Assembly (NCBI RefSeq): GCF_903652925.1
Contig: NZ_CAHLAR010000004.1
Location: 310,001-374,000, forward strand
Length of the DNA stretch: 64,000 bases
Direction of reading: 5' to 3'
From: Achromobacter anxifer
GTDB taxonomy: Bacteria; Pseudomonadota; Gammaproteobacteria; Burkholderiales; Burkholderiaceae_B
Under the pieces are notes generated by a model that saw nothing but the letters and a program-made list of their open reading frames with translations, had not been told where the DNA came from and did no database searches. Below, piece by piece: positions 53,152 to 61,043 of this stretch. Position numbers and translations under genes: made by a program. Numbering within the stretch: position 1 is the stretch's first letter; every line of letters starts with the position of its first letter.

Positions 53152-53979
53152 CGAGAACATGACCGGCACGGTCATGCTTTTCAGGATGGACGCAGTGGCG
53201 CCGCCCAGCGCCCACTGGCGCAGCTTGCTGTGGCCGTAAGCGCCCATGACGATCAGGTCCGCGCTGTGGTCGGCCGCCGCGTTCAGGATGGTGCTGCCGA
53301 CTCCCACGCCTTTGACCTCGCGATGCACATGTTCCGGCGAGGGCATGCCCTGGGCCACGCAATAAGTAGCCAGATCCCCGAACGGCGTCTCGGCCTTGGG
53401 TTTGGCCTCGCCCTCGTTCATGGTCAGCACGATCATGTGCTTGGCCAGGCGCAGGATGGGCGCAGCGTCCGCCAGCGCGCGGGCCGCTTCGCGGCTGCCG
53501 TCCCAGCAGCACAGCACGCGGTCGCCGATGACGGGGAAGTCGCCGCTGGACGGCAGCGCCAGCACGGGCCGGCCGGCGGTCAGCAGTGTCTGTTCGACGA
53601 ATTCGATTTCGTGCGCGGCCTCGACGTCCTCGCGGTTTTCCTGGCTGACGACGATCAGGTCGCTGGTGCGGCCCAGCAACGCCACGGTGGCGCTGGGCGA
53701 GGATTCGCCGCTGCGCACGTAGGCGGGCACGTCGGCGCGGGCCGCGGCTTCAAGGAAGGCGTTCTGCACCGCATCGCGGCTTTGCGCCTGCAATTCCTTG
53801 ATGATGCCCAGCGAGCGCGACATCAGCACGGACTCGCCGTAGTAGTACTGCGGCGGCGCGGCGTTGGCGTAAATACCGACGACTTCGGCCTTGTGGCGCT
53901 TGGCCAGGGCCAGGGCGGCTTCAGTACGGCGTTTGCAGTCGAATCCGTGGTCCAGGTGGACGGAAATGCGGCGATACAT
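53146..53979 (-). CDS. Tandem universal stress protein
   Basis: A 277-residue cytoplasmic protein with two Usp domains (about 1-150 and 155-277). The second keeps the ATP-binding pattern GAYGHSKLRQWALGGATASI; the first is less conserved there. E. coli UspE has the same double layout. ATG at 53979 has AAGGAGG at ideal spacing. An FNR box 60 bp upstream suggests induction at low oxygen, as for several Usp genes of Pseudomonas under Anr. Confidence 0.9.
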   Translation of the reverse strand: MYRRISVHLDHGFDCKRRTEAALALAKRHKAEVVGIYANAAPPQYYYGESVLMSRSLGIIKELQAQSRDAVQNAFLEAAARADVPAYVRSGESSPSATVALLGRTSDLIVVSQENREDVEAAHEIEFVEQTLLTAGRPVLALPSSGDFPVIGDRVLCCWDGSREAARALADAAPILRLAKHMIVLTMNEGEAKPKAETPFGDLATYCVAQGMPSPEHVHREVKGVGVGSTILNAAADHSADLIVMGAYGHSKLRQWALGGATASILKSMTVPVMFSH

Positions 53980-54040
53980 GGCGGCCTCCTTGTTTAAGCG
54001 TCCCATGCCCATATGGTCGCGCTTTCCGGCCTGATCGCCA

Positions 54041-54054
54041 TTGATACGCGTCAA
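54041..54054. promoter_or_regulatory. FNR/ANR box TTGAT-ACGC-GTCAA
   Basis: Matches the FNR consensus at nine of ten positions. It stands 62 bp upstream of the Usp start codon (minus strand), and CATATG about 25 bases further could serve as -10, which places the box near -41.5, the class II activation position. Control by an FNR-type regulator is inferred. Confidence 0.6.
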
Positions 54055-54093
54055 ATCGGGGCCAGTCAGCCGGGGCCGGCGCAAACAGCCGGG

Positions 54094-56214
54094 CTATTGC
54101 CCGGGCTGCGGGCGCTCCACGCGTTCGCGCAGCTGGCGCAACTGGCGCGCCTGTTGCGCGATCCGGTCCAGCGGCGCGGCCAGTTCCGGGCTGGCCGCCG
54201 CGACCGCCGCGGGCACGGCCAGTTGCCTTGCGCCTGGATCGGGCGCCGGTTCCTGCGGGTGCAAGGCGTGCGCCAGCGCGGCCCCATATTCACGCAGCGC
54301 CTCGGCCGCGGGCGAGCCGGCGGGCAGGGCAGGCTGGATCTCCAGCACCGTGCCCGCCGCCGTCACGCGGCGCATGGCGTTCAGCAGATTCACCGCCGTA
54401 TCCACGTTGCGGTCGCGATGGACGGGATTCTGCTGCAGCCGCTGCAGCGAGGCTTGCGCATTGTCGGCGGACAGGCAGGCCTGGCGACGCAAGCCGACGA
54501 TGTCCTGCGCGCCGCCGCCGCTTTTCTCGCGCAGCAGCGCCTGCGCATAGGCGGCATGGCGCGCCAGCGCCAGGCTGAGCGCGCCGGCCAGCTGGCGAGG
54601 CTCCTTCTCGGGCCAGACCAGGATGCCGACCAGCAGGGCCAGGATGCCGCCCAGCACGCTATTGAAGGCCCGCAGCGCGGCCAGCATGGGCTCGTAGATC
54701 TCGGGCTGCTGGATATGGGTGACAAGCACGAACTGCGAGGTCAGGAAGAATGTGAAGAGCGCGTAATGGATGGTGCGGGCCGCGAAGGTGCCCAGGGCGA
54801 TGGGCAGCACGGCCAGCGCCACCGACAGCGGCGTGCTCAGCAGCAGACCCAGCAGCGACGCGCCGATGGCGCCGGCCACGCTGCCGGCCACGCGCTCCAG
54901 GGTGCGCTGCCAGGTCGTGGCGAAGTAGGGCTGCAGGATGAATACCAGCGTCAGCGACATCCAGTAGCCGTGGTTGACGGCGAAGGTCTTGGACAGCGCC
55001 ACCGCGATGGTGGCGCCAACGCCTACCCGCAAGGCGTGGCGGAACGCGTCGGACTCGACGCTCAGGTTCTGACGCAAGATGCGCCAGGCCTCCCGCGTGC
55101 GGCCTGGCGCGCGGCGTTCGCGCGCCGGCGCCGCCGGTGTCTCGCTCTGGTCGAACAGCGATTGCGTGACGGCCTGGGCCAGGTGCAGCAAGCGGTCCAG
55201 CACCGGCGCCATGCTCGCCAGGTCCGGCGCATGGGCCAGGGCGCCGCCGCGCAAGTCATGCAGGCCGGCGCTGTAATGCGCCAGCCGTTCGCGCAGGCAT
55301 TGCGCCTGCTTGGCGTCATTCACATCCGACGTGCTGGCAATGGCATTGCACAGGCTGGCATAGCGATGCAGCGCGTGCGAAAGATGCGCGCCCGCGCTGC
55401 GGCCCAGCCAGCGCGGCGCGTTCGATTCCAGCAGCTCGGCGGCGGCCACCAGCGCGATGAAGCTGTCCTCGGCGCTATCCAGCAGATACAGCAGCTGGTG
55501 CGCGCGGGCGCGGCGGGAAGGGCGCGCGTCCTGCACCTCCCGGATGCGCACGCGGGCGGCTTCCAGGGCGGCACGCTGGGCGCTGCGCTGCGGACGGGTA
55601 ACTGCGCTCCAGGCCTGGGGGTCGGCGGCAGGCGCCAGGCCCGAATACATGCGGGCCAGCGCATCGGCAAAATCCGCCAGTCCGCGATAGCAATGCGCCA
55701 CCGCATGGGTCGCGTCCTTCCAGGGACGCCGGCGCCACACCAGCGCGGTCATCAGGATCGCCCATACGGCTCCCGCCAGGAAGAACAGGGTGTATGACAG
55801 GCTGTCCTCCCAGGTGGCGGTCGGCAGTTCGGCGGCCACCACGAAACCGGCCGACAGCAAGGTGCCGACGATGGCCGCGGCCGGCCCGAGCACGCGCAAC
55901 AGGCCGCCGAAGGTGCAGCACAGGAAGGTCAGCGGCAACAGCAGCCAGAGGTGGGTGGCGCCGATGCTGGCCAGGAAGCAGAACAGCGCGCCGATCAGCC
56001 CCAGCGCCAGCATGGCGCCGGCGCGCTGGCGCAAGGGGCCGCCCGGATCGCCAAAGCAGGCCCAGAACGCGGCGATGGCGCTCCAGCCCAGGCGCGGTTC
56101 GTGCGCCAGCACGGCCAGGATGACGGGCGCGGCGCTGATAGCTGCGGCTTGCAGGGCGTCTAGCCAAAGAATATTGCGCAGGGACGCGCGCCAACGGGTA
56201 AGCAATTTCTTCAC
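54094..56214 (-). CDS. FUSC-family inner-membrane transporter (AaeB-like)
   Basis: A 706-residue protein with two blocks of about five to six membrane helices (about 20-165 and 390-540) separated by a helical cytoplasmic domain and followed by another soluble helical domain. This double layout is that of the YccS/AaeB fusaric-acid-resistance family, which exports aromatic acids. FAVNHGYWMSLTLVFILQPY is the typical second-half motif. The start is GTG at 56214 with no strong ribosome site. No AaeA-like membrane-fusion partner is adjacent. Confidence 0.87.
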   Translation of the reverse strand: MKKLLTRWRASLRNILWLDALQAAAISAAPVILAVLAHEPRLGWSAIAAFWACFGDPGGPLRQRAGAMLALGLIGALFCFLASIGATHLWLLLPLTFLCCTFGGLLRVLGPAAAIVGTLLSAGFVVAAELPTATWEDSLSYTLFFLAGAVWAILMTALVWRRRPWKDATHAVAHCYRGLADFADALARMYSGLAPAADPQAWSAVTRPQRSAQRAALEAARVRIREVQDARPSRRARAHQLLYLLDSAEDSFIALVAAAELLESNAPRWLGRSAGAHLSHALHRYASLCNAIASTSDVNDAKQAQCLRERLAHYSAGLHDLRGGALAHAPDLASMAPVLDRLLHLAQAVTQSLFDQSETPAAPARERRAPGRTREAWRILRQNLSVESDAFRHALRVGVGATIAVALSKTFAVNHGYWMSLTLVFILQPYFATTWQRTLERVAGSVAGAIGASLLGLLLSTPLSVALAVLPIALGTFAARTIHYALFTFFLTSQFVLVTHIQQPEIYEPMLAALRAFNSVLGGILALLVGILVWPEKEPRQLAGALSLALARHAAYAQALLREKSGGGAQDIVGLRRQACLSADNAQASLQRLQQNPVHRDRNVDTAVNLLNAMRRVTAAGTVLEIQPALPAGSPAAEALREYGAALAHALHPQEPAPDPGARQLAVPAAVAAASPELAAPLDRIAQQARQLRQLRERVERPQPGQ

Positions 56215-56502
56215 GCCAGGCCGAAAAACTCAAACCCTACCATGTCGACAAGCCACATTTTCGAGAGCGGACCCGCCGGCCGGAATCCGGGGCCGCATGA
56301 GGGATCGGAGATGGATCCGAGCACCTTAATACGTATGGATACATATGTGTGACTTTGCCGCGTCAGGGGCGCAGAATTGCCTGGAAGAAACCCGCAAAAT
56401 CGCATACAAGAAGCCCTGTAGCTGGGAAAACTCAGTCCAATGTGCCTCTTTCTGCGCCCGGACAGCGCAGGTTTTGCCTTGAGGCACGCAAGGAGTGTCG
56501 AC

Positions 56503-57417
56503 ATGATGTCGAATCACGAGGCTTCCACAGGCTCGACGGCGAGCGACGACGAGATCGCCGCCATGGTCACAGGCAAGGATGGCCTGCGAATATTGCTACA
56601 ACCGCAGGTAGACCTGTTGACCGGCAGGATCGTATCGGCCGAAGCGCTGGCGCGCTGGCGGCACCGCAGGCTGGGCGTCATCATGCCCTCCGAATTCATT
56701 CCGGCCATCAATCGCCTCGGCCTGGACAAGGTGCTGTTCGAACGCGTCTGCCTGCGGGTCATCGACAAGCTGCTGACCCTGCGCCGCGCCGGCATCGCCA
56801 TCCCGGTAGCCATCAATGCGCCGGCCTCGACCCTGTCGGACGAGGCTGCCGTGGACTTCCTGCTCGACCGCATCTACGCGGCCGAATTGCCAGCCTCGCT
56901 GGTGCGGGTGGAACTGACCGAAGACCAGCCCATCCGCGAACTCGACGTGCTGCGCGCCACGCTGCTGAAGCTGGAGAACGCCGGGTGCGAGGTCAGCCTG
57001 GACGATTTCGGCACCGGCCATGCCTCCCTGAAATTGCTGTCGGCGCTGCCGCTTTCCGAGGTCAAGATCGACCAGTATTTCGTCACGCGCATGCGGCGCA
57101 GCGCCGTGGCGTTCGAAGTGCTGCGCACCGCCGCCGAACTGGCCAACCGCCTGGGCCGCCGCGTGGTGGCCGAAGGCGTGGAAAACGTCGCCGACATTCC
57201 GGCCTTGCGGGCGGCGGGCTGCCGATACGGGCAGGGCTTCGCGCTGGGACGCCCTATGCCGCTGGACGAACTGATGGTCCGGCTGCGCACCCAGCGTGAT
57301 CAAGGCGAACCCCTGGCCGCGCCTGCCGCCTACACCTCTTCCTGGCTGGACGCCTACGACGCCGCCACGCCGGAATCCAAGACTGTCAACGCCAAGCGCC
57401 ACACCGCCACGCAGTAG
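56503..57417 (+). CDS. EAL-domain cyclic-di-GMP phosphodiesterase
   Basis: A 304-residue EAL protein with only a 25-residue N-terminus and a 50-residue disordered C-terminal tail, so it has no sensor domain. The catalytic set is present: SAEALARW, INAP, VELTED, LDDFGTGHASL, VKIDQ, AEGVE and GQGF. It is a close paralogue of the EAL part of the gene at 29215 (shared LQPQ, INA and VELTED-Q/E-P variants). ATG at 56503 has AAGGAG upstream. BvgR of Bordetella is another stand-alone EAL protein, but similarity by eye is only at family level. Confidence 0.88.
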   Translation: MMSNHEASTGSTASDDEIAAMVTGKDGLRILLQPQVDLLTGRIVSAEALARWRHRRLGVIMPSEFIPAINRLGLDKVLFERVCLRVIDKLLTLRRAGIAIPVAINAPASTLSDEAAVDFLLDRIYAAELPASLVRVELTEDQPIRELDVLRATLLKLENAGCEVSLDDFGTGHASLKLLSALPLSEVKIDQYFVTRMRRSAVAFEVLRTAAELANRLGRRVVAEGVENVADIPALRAAGCRYGQGFALGRPMPLDELMVRLRTQRDQGEPLAAPAAYTSSWLDAYDAATPESKTVNAKRHTATQ

Positions 57418-57451
57418 GGCACGGCCAGCAGATCGCACTTTTTACCGACAA

Positions 57452-57471
57452 GGGCCGGACTTTACCGGCCC
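57452..57471 (+). terminator. Hairpin GGGCCGG-N6-CCGGCCC after the EAL gene
   Basis: A perfect 7-bp stem with a 6-nt loop, 35 bp after the EAL stop codon and 56 bp before the next sigma-54 promoter. No T run follows. It probably separates the two transcription units. Confidence 0.45.
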
Positions 57472-57526
57472 GGGCTTGCCAGCGTCCGCATCCAGAATCA
57501 CACATGACCGGCGCCGCGCCAGTTTG

Positions 57527-57540
57527 GGCACGCGAGTTGC
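57527..57540 (+). promoter_or_regulatory. Sigma-54 promoter of the Gln-rich gene (GGCACG-N4-TTGC)
   Basis: Reads GGCACGCGAGTTGC followed by T, with exact GG-N10-GC spacing. Predicted start near 57552 leaves a 35-base leader before the ATG at 57587. Confidence 0.78.
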
Positions 57541-57586
57541 TGTAGAGGGTCTGGCGGAGCTTTTTCCGTCTACCAGGAGACTTGCA

Positions 57587-57769
57587 ATGCCCAATCAGAA
57601 CCAACCCGACCAGCAAAAGCAGCAGCAAAAGCAACAGGCCCAGGAAAACCCGAAGGACCGCAATCAACCTCCCGGGCAGCAGCAGCCCGGCCAGTCCGGC
57701 CAGCATATCGACAAAGACCGTCAGCAGCCGGGCCAGGCCCCAGGACAGCAAAGCAAGATGCCGCGCTGA
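57587..57769 (+). CDS. Glutamine/proline-rich small protein, 60 residues
   Basis: A low-complexity, fully hydrophilic protein: MPNQNQPDQQKQQQKQQAQE, then PKDRNQPPGQQQPGQSGQHI and a similar end. About one-third of residues are Gln, with Pro, Lys, Asp and Gly making up most of the rest. The composition recalls hydrophilins of desiccation and osmotic stress. The CAGGAG ribosome site, a sigma-54 promoter 35 bases ahead of the start and a terminator after it make an independent one-gene unit. Confidence 0.78.
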   Translation: MPNQNQPDQQKQQQKQQAQENPKDRNQPPGQQQPGQSGQHIDKDRQQPGQAPGQQSKMPR

Positions 57770-57825
57770 AGGATCGCTGGCCGCATCCGGGCTGAAACCT
57801 CCAGCCCAGGCACGCGGCCGCGATA

Positions 57826-57862
57826 CGGCCCTGACCGCCATACGAGCGGCCAGGGCCGTTTT
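57826..57862 (+). terminator. Rho-independent terminator after the Gln-rich gene
   Basis: CGGCCCTG pairs with CAGGGCCG (57826-57833 and 57851-57858), with an inner CGC/GCG pairing, followed by TTTT. A second hairpin, CTGCACGC-N8-GCGTGCAG, follows at 57864-57887. Confidence 0.75.
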
Positions 57863-57902
57863 CCTGCACGCTGCCGGCGGCGTGCAGCCGATGCGGGTCA
57901 CG

Positions 57903-59100
57903 CGTGCTAGTCCATTTTGCCCATTGCCGTCTGGCCGCGTATCCCCGAGGATGAACGGTCCGACCCCTGATTCCGGGAGAGCCCCCCATGAGCTTGGACG
58001 CAGCGCCACCGCAACGCCGTTCGGTCTGGGGCAGCATTCTCGCCATTCTGACCCTGGTTGCGGCGGTGGCCGTCGTGCTGGCGTTCGCCGCCACCCGCGT
58101 GGTCGAACTGCGCGTCGCCGGCATGCTGGGGCCGCGCGCCCAAGTCGGGGAAGTGCGGGCCGGATTCACGCGGGTGGTGCTGACCGATGTGGTCATCGCC
58201 GGTTCGGCTGGCCAGGCGAATGCCAGCGCACGCCGCGTGGTGCTTGAACCGATATGGCTGGCGTTCCTGCGCAACGAGGCCGCGTTCAAGAGCATTACCT
58301 TGGAGGGTTTCGACTTTGTGGTCGTGCGCGGCGCCGACAGCGAACTGCACATCGCGCCGGCCTTGCAGTCCGCCTTGCAGACAGGCGAGGGCGAGGTGGC
58401 GGCAGGATTGCGCCGCCGCGTGCCGGTGCGCACGGACGACCTGATCCTGCGCGATGGCCGGCTGGAGTACGAGGACGCGGCTGTATCCAAGCCGCCGCAC
58501 CGCATCCCGTTCATCGATGTCCAGGCGCGGCTGCACCCGGTGGCCATGCCTGGCGACGGCACGCGCAGCGAAATGGAATTCAGCGGCAAGATCGAAGGCA
58601 ATCGCAGCGGCGAGTCCACGGTGCGCGCACAGGGCTGGCTGGTCCTGGGCGGCACCGACGCCGACATGACGGTCGCCGTGCGCAACATGGATATCCGCCA
58701 CGCGGCGCCTTACCTTGCGGACAACGGCGCCGGATCGTTGGCCGGCGGCTCCATGGACCTGGACATGAAGACCGCGATCGCCCACCGCGACCTGCGCGCT
58801 TCAGGCGCCGTGGCCTTGCACAACTTGAAATTCAGCGGCGACGGCTCGCTGTTTTCCTTGCCCCGCAAGGCGGTGCTTGCCGCGTTGAAGGATCGCACGG
58901 GCGCGCTGCGGTTCGAGTTCACCCTGGCGGGCAATCTGGACAATCCGAAGTTCTCCGTTTCCCGCGGGTTTGCCGCACAGGTCGCGCAAGGCTTCGGCCA
59001 CGCGATCGGGGTGGGCGCGGAAGGCGCCGCCGAAGGCGTGACCGGCGCGGTCAAGGAACTGGGCAATGCGCTGTCGGACCTGCTGAGTCCCAAGCCTTGA
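57903..59100 (+). repeat. Direct duplication of leader plus DUF748 gene, copy 1
   Basis: The unit begins at about 57903 (GCGTGCTAG), 85 bases before the start codon, and runs to the stop codon. It matches 61044-62274 through the leader and the whole gene, with an in-frame insertion of about 12 codons in copy 2. Confidence 0.75.
57988..59100 (+). CDS. DUF748/AsmA-like envelope protein, copy 1
   Basis: A 370-residue protein with one N-terminal membrane anchor (about 15-38, WGSILAILTLVAAVAVVLAF) and a periplasmic beta-rich body (LTDVVIAGSAGQANASARRV, FKSITLEGFDFVVV, RDGRLEYEDAAVSKPPHRIP) typical of DUF748/AsmA-like proteins. Relatives form long lipid-transfer or assembly bridges in the envelope; this one is short. 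The tail is Gly/Ala-rich (GVGAEGAAEGVTGAVKELGN). It is a paralogue of the gene at 61126, including the upstream 80 bases. Confidence 0.82.
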   Translation: MSLDAAPPQRRSVWGSILAILTLVAAVAVVLAFAATRVVELRVAGMLGPRAQVGEVRAGFTRVVLTDVVIAGSAGQANASARRVVLEPIWLAFLRNEAAFKSITLEGFDFVVVRGADSELHIAPALQSALQTGEGEVAAGLRRRVPVRTDDLILRDGRLEYEDAAVSKPPHRIPFIDVQARLHPVAMPGDGTRSEMEFSGKIEGNRSGESTVRAQGWLVLGGTDADMTVAVRNMDIRHAAPYLADNGAGSLAGGSMDLDMKTAIAHRDLRASGAVALHNLKFSGDGSLFSLPRKAVLAALKDRTGALRFEFTLAGNLDNPKFSVSRGFAAQVAQGFGHAIGVGAEGAAEGVTGAVKELGNALSDLLSPKP

Positions 59101-59285
59101 GAGGCACGCCTTGCCGAGGCCGGGCGAGGAGAGTGCGGCTAGCGGCGCACGGCGAGGGAAGCACGGCCCGCCGGCCAGGCTGTCGCTGCCGCAGTCGCCA
59201 ATGAATGAGCAAATGAGCAATCGGCATTTCCCCGGCGCGTAGCCGCGGCCTAACATCCGCGGATTCCCTTCAGGCCGATATCTCC

Positions 59286-60923
59286 ATGACCGAATTGCTG
59301 CGCATCCAGAACCTCACCGTCGATCTGCCGCCAGGCGCTGACCGGCCGCATGCGCTCAAGGATCTGTCGCTGAGCCTGAACTCAGGCGAGATCCTGTGCG
59401 TGGTGGGCGAAAGCGGCTCGGGCAAATCGCTGACCGCCGGCGCCATACTGGGCTTGCTGCCGCAGGAGGTGCGCGCCAGCGGCGGACAAGTGCTGTGGGA
59501 AGGCCAGGATCTGCTGCGCCTGGCGCCGGACGCGCTGCGGCGCCTGCGCGGGCAGCGCATAGGCATGATCTTCCAGGAGCCCATGACGGCGCTGAATCCG
59601 TTGCGCACCATCGGCGACCAGATCGCCGAGGTCTTCCGCACCCATACCCGCCTGTCGCGGGCCGAGATCCGGCGGCGCACCTTGGAGCTGTTGGACTCCG
59701 TGCGCCTGCCCGATCCGGCCCAGGCGCTGGGCGCGTACCCGCATGAACTGTCCGGCGGCCAGCGGCAGCGGGCCATGATCGCGATGGCGCTGGCGCTGGA
59801 GCCGGCGTTGCTGATCGCCGACGAGCCGACCACGGCGCTGGACGTCACGACCCAGGCGCAGATCCTGCATCTGATACACGACCTGCAACGCCGCAAGGGC
59901 ACCGCCGTGCTGTTCATCACGCATGATTTCGGCGTCGTCGCCGAGATCGCCGACCGCGTCGCGGTGATGCAACGCGGCGAACTTGTGGAAAGCGGGGCTG
60001 CGCAACAGGTGCTGGAACATCCGCGCCATCCCTACACGCGCGCCCTGATCGCGGCGGTGCCGCCGCTGGCGCCCGCCGTGGCGCGGCCGGCGCTGGCGGC
60101 CGATGCGCCGGCCATCCTGCACGCCCAGGGGCTGTCCAAAACCTACCGCAAGCGAGGCTGGCTGGGACGCCCGGTGCGTGAAACCCGCGCCCTGGACGAT
60201 GTGACGCTGACCTTGCGGCAAGGCGGCACGCTGGGCATCGTCGGCGAAAGCGGATCCGGCAAATCCACCCTGGCGCGGGCCTTGCTGGGCCTGGCGCCGC
60301 CGGACACGGGCGGCATCACGCTCGCGGGCCAGGCGCTGGCCTCCAAGGGAGCAAACGCGCGGCTCGCGCACGCGAAGCGGGTGCAGATGGTGTTCCAGGA
60401 TCCCTACGGTTCCTTGAATCCGCGCCAACGCGTCGGTGAAATCGTCGCGCGCGGACCGATCGTCCACGGCACGCCGCGGCGCGTGGCGCTTGCGCGCGCC
60501 CAAGAGCTGTTCGAATTGGTCGGTCTGTCGCCCGATGCCTTGCGGCGCTACCCGCACGAATTCTCGGGCGGGCAGCGCCAGCGCATCGGCCTGGCGCGGG
60601 CGCTGGCCATGCAGCCGCAGGTGCTGATCGCGGACGAACCGGTGTCGGCGCTGGACGTGTCGGTCCAGGCCCAGGTGCTGGCGCTGTTGGCGCGGCTGCG
60701 CGAGCAGCTGGGCCTGTCGATACTCTTCATCACCCACGACCTGCGCGTGGCGGCGCAGGTCTGCGACGACATCGCCGTCATGCAGCAGGGCCGGGTGGTG
60801 GAGGCGGGGCCTTGCGCCGAGGTCTTCGGCCAACCGGCGCATCCGTACACGCAGGCTTTGCTGGCCGCGGTGCCCGGACGGCGCTGGGATCCGGCCACGG
60901 TGGCCTTGCGCCAGGCCGCCTGA
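59286..60923 (+). CDS. Double ABC ATPase of a peptide/nickel-type importer (YejF/Dpp-Opp-like)
   Basis: A 545-residue protein that fuses two oligopeptide-type ATPases. Domain 1 has GESGSGKSL, SGGQRQRAMIAMAL and LLIADEPTTALDVT; domain 2 has GESGSGKST, SGGQRQRIGLARAL and LIADEPVSALDVS. Each ends with HPYTRAL- or HPYTQALLAAVP, the oligopeptide/dipeptide ABC signature. Such fusions power a permease pair with a periplasmic binding protein, none of which is in this window, so it is an orphan here. It lies between the two DUF748 copies. Confidence 0.9.
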   Translation: MTELLRIQNLTVDLPPGADRPHALKDLSLSLNSGEILCVVGESGSGKSLTAGAILGLLPQEVRASGGQVLWEGQDLLRLAPDALRRLRGQRIGMIFQEPMTALNPLRTIGDQIAEVFRTHTRLSRAEIRRRTLELLDSVRLPDPAQALGAYPHELSGGQRQRAMIAMALALEPALLIADEPTTALDVTTQAQILHLIHDLQRRKGTAVLFITHDFGVVAEIADRVAVMQRGELVESGAAQQVLEHPRHPYTRALIAAVPPLAPAVARPALAADAPAILHAQGLSKTYRKRGWLGRPVRETRALDDVTLTLRQGGTLGIVGESGSGKSTLARALLGLAPPDTGGITLAGQALASKGANARLAHAKRVQMVFQDPYGSLNPRQRVGEIVARGPIVHGTPRRVALARAQELFELVGLSPDALRRYPHEFSGGQRQRIGLARALAMQPQVLIADEPVSALDVSVQAQVLALLARLREQLGLSILFITHDLRVAAQVCDDIAVMQQGRVVEAGPCAEVFGQPAHPYTQALLAAVPGRRWDPATVALRQAA

Positions 60924-61043
60924 GTTGGACGCATCCGCATAGCGCGCGCCAGCGCTGGCCGTCCAGCGCGGCGCGGCCATCCACGTTTGCAATCACGCGT
61001 ATCACGATAGCGGCGGCAGGTGCGCGCTGGCTGGCGGGTCAGG

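Noticed and set aside
56367-56380. A possible sigma-54 element ahead of the EAL gene (GG-N10-GC in GGGCGCAGAATTGC)
   Set aside because: Spacing and the TTGC part fit, but the -24 part is GGGCGC instead of GGCACG and it is over 120 bases from the start codon. Too weak to list with the eight good sites.
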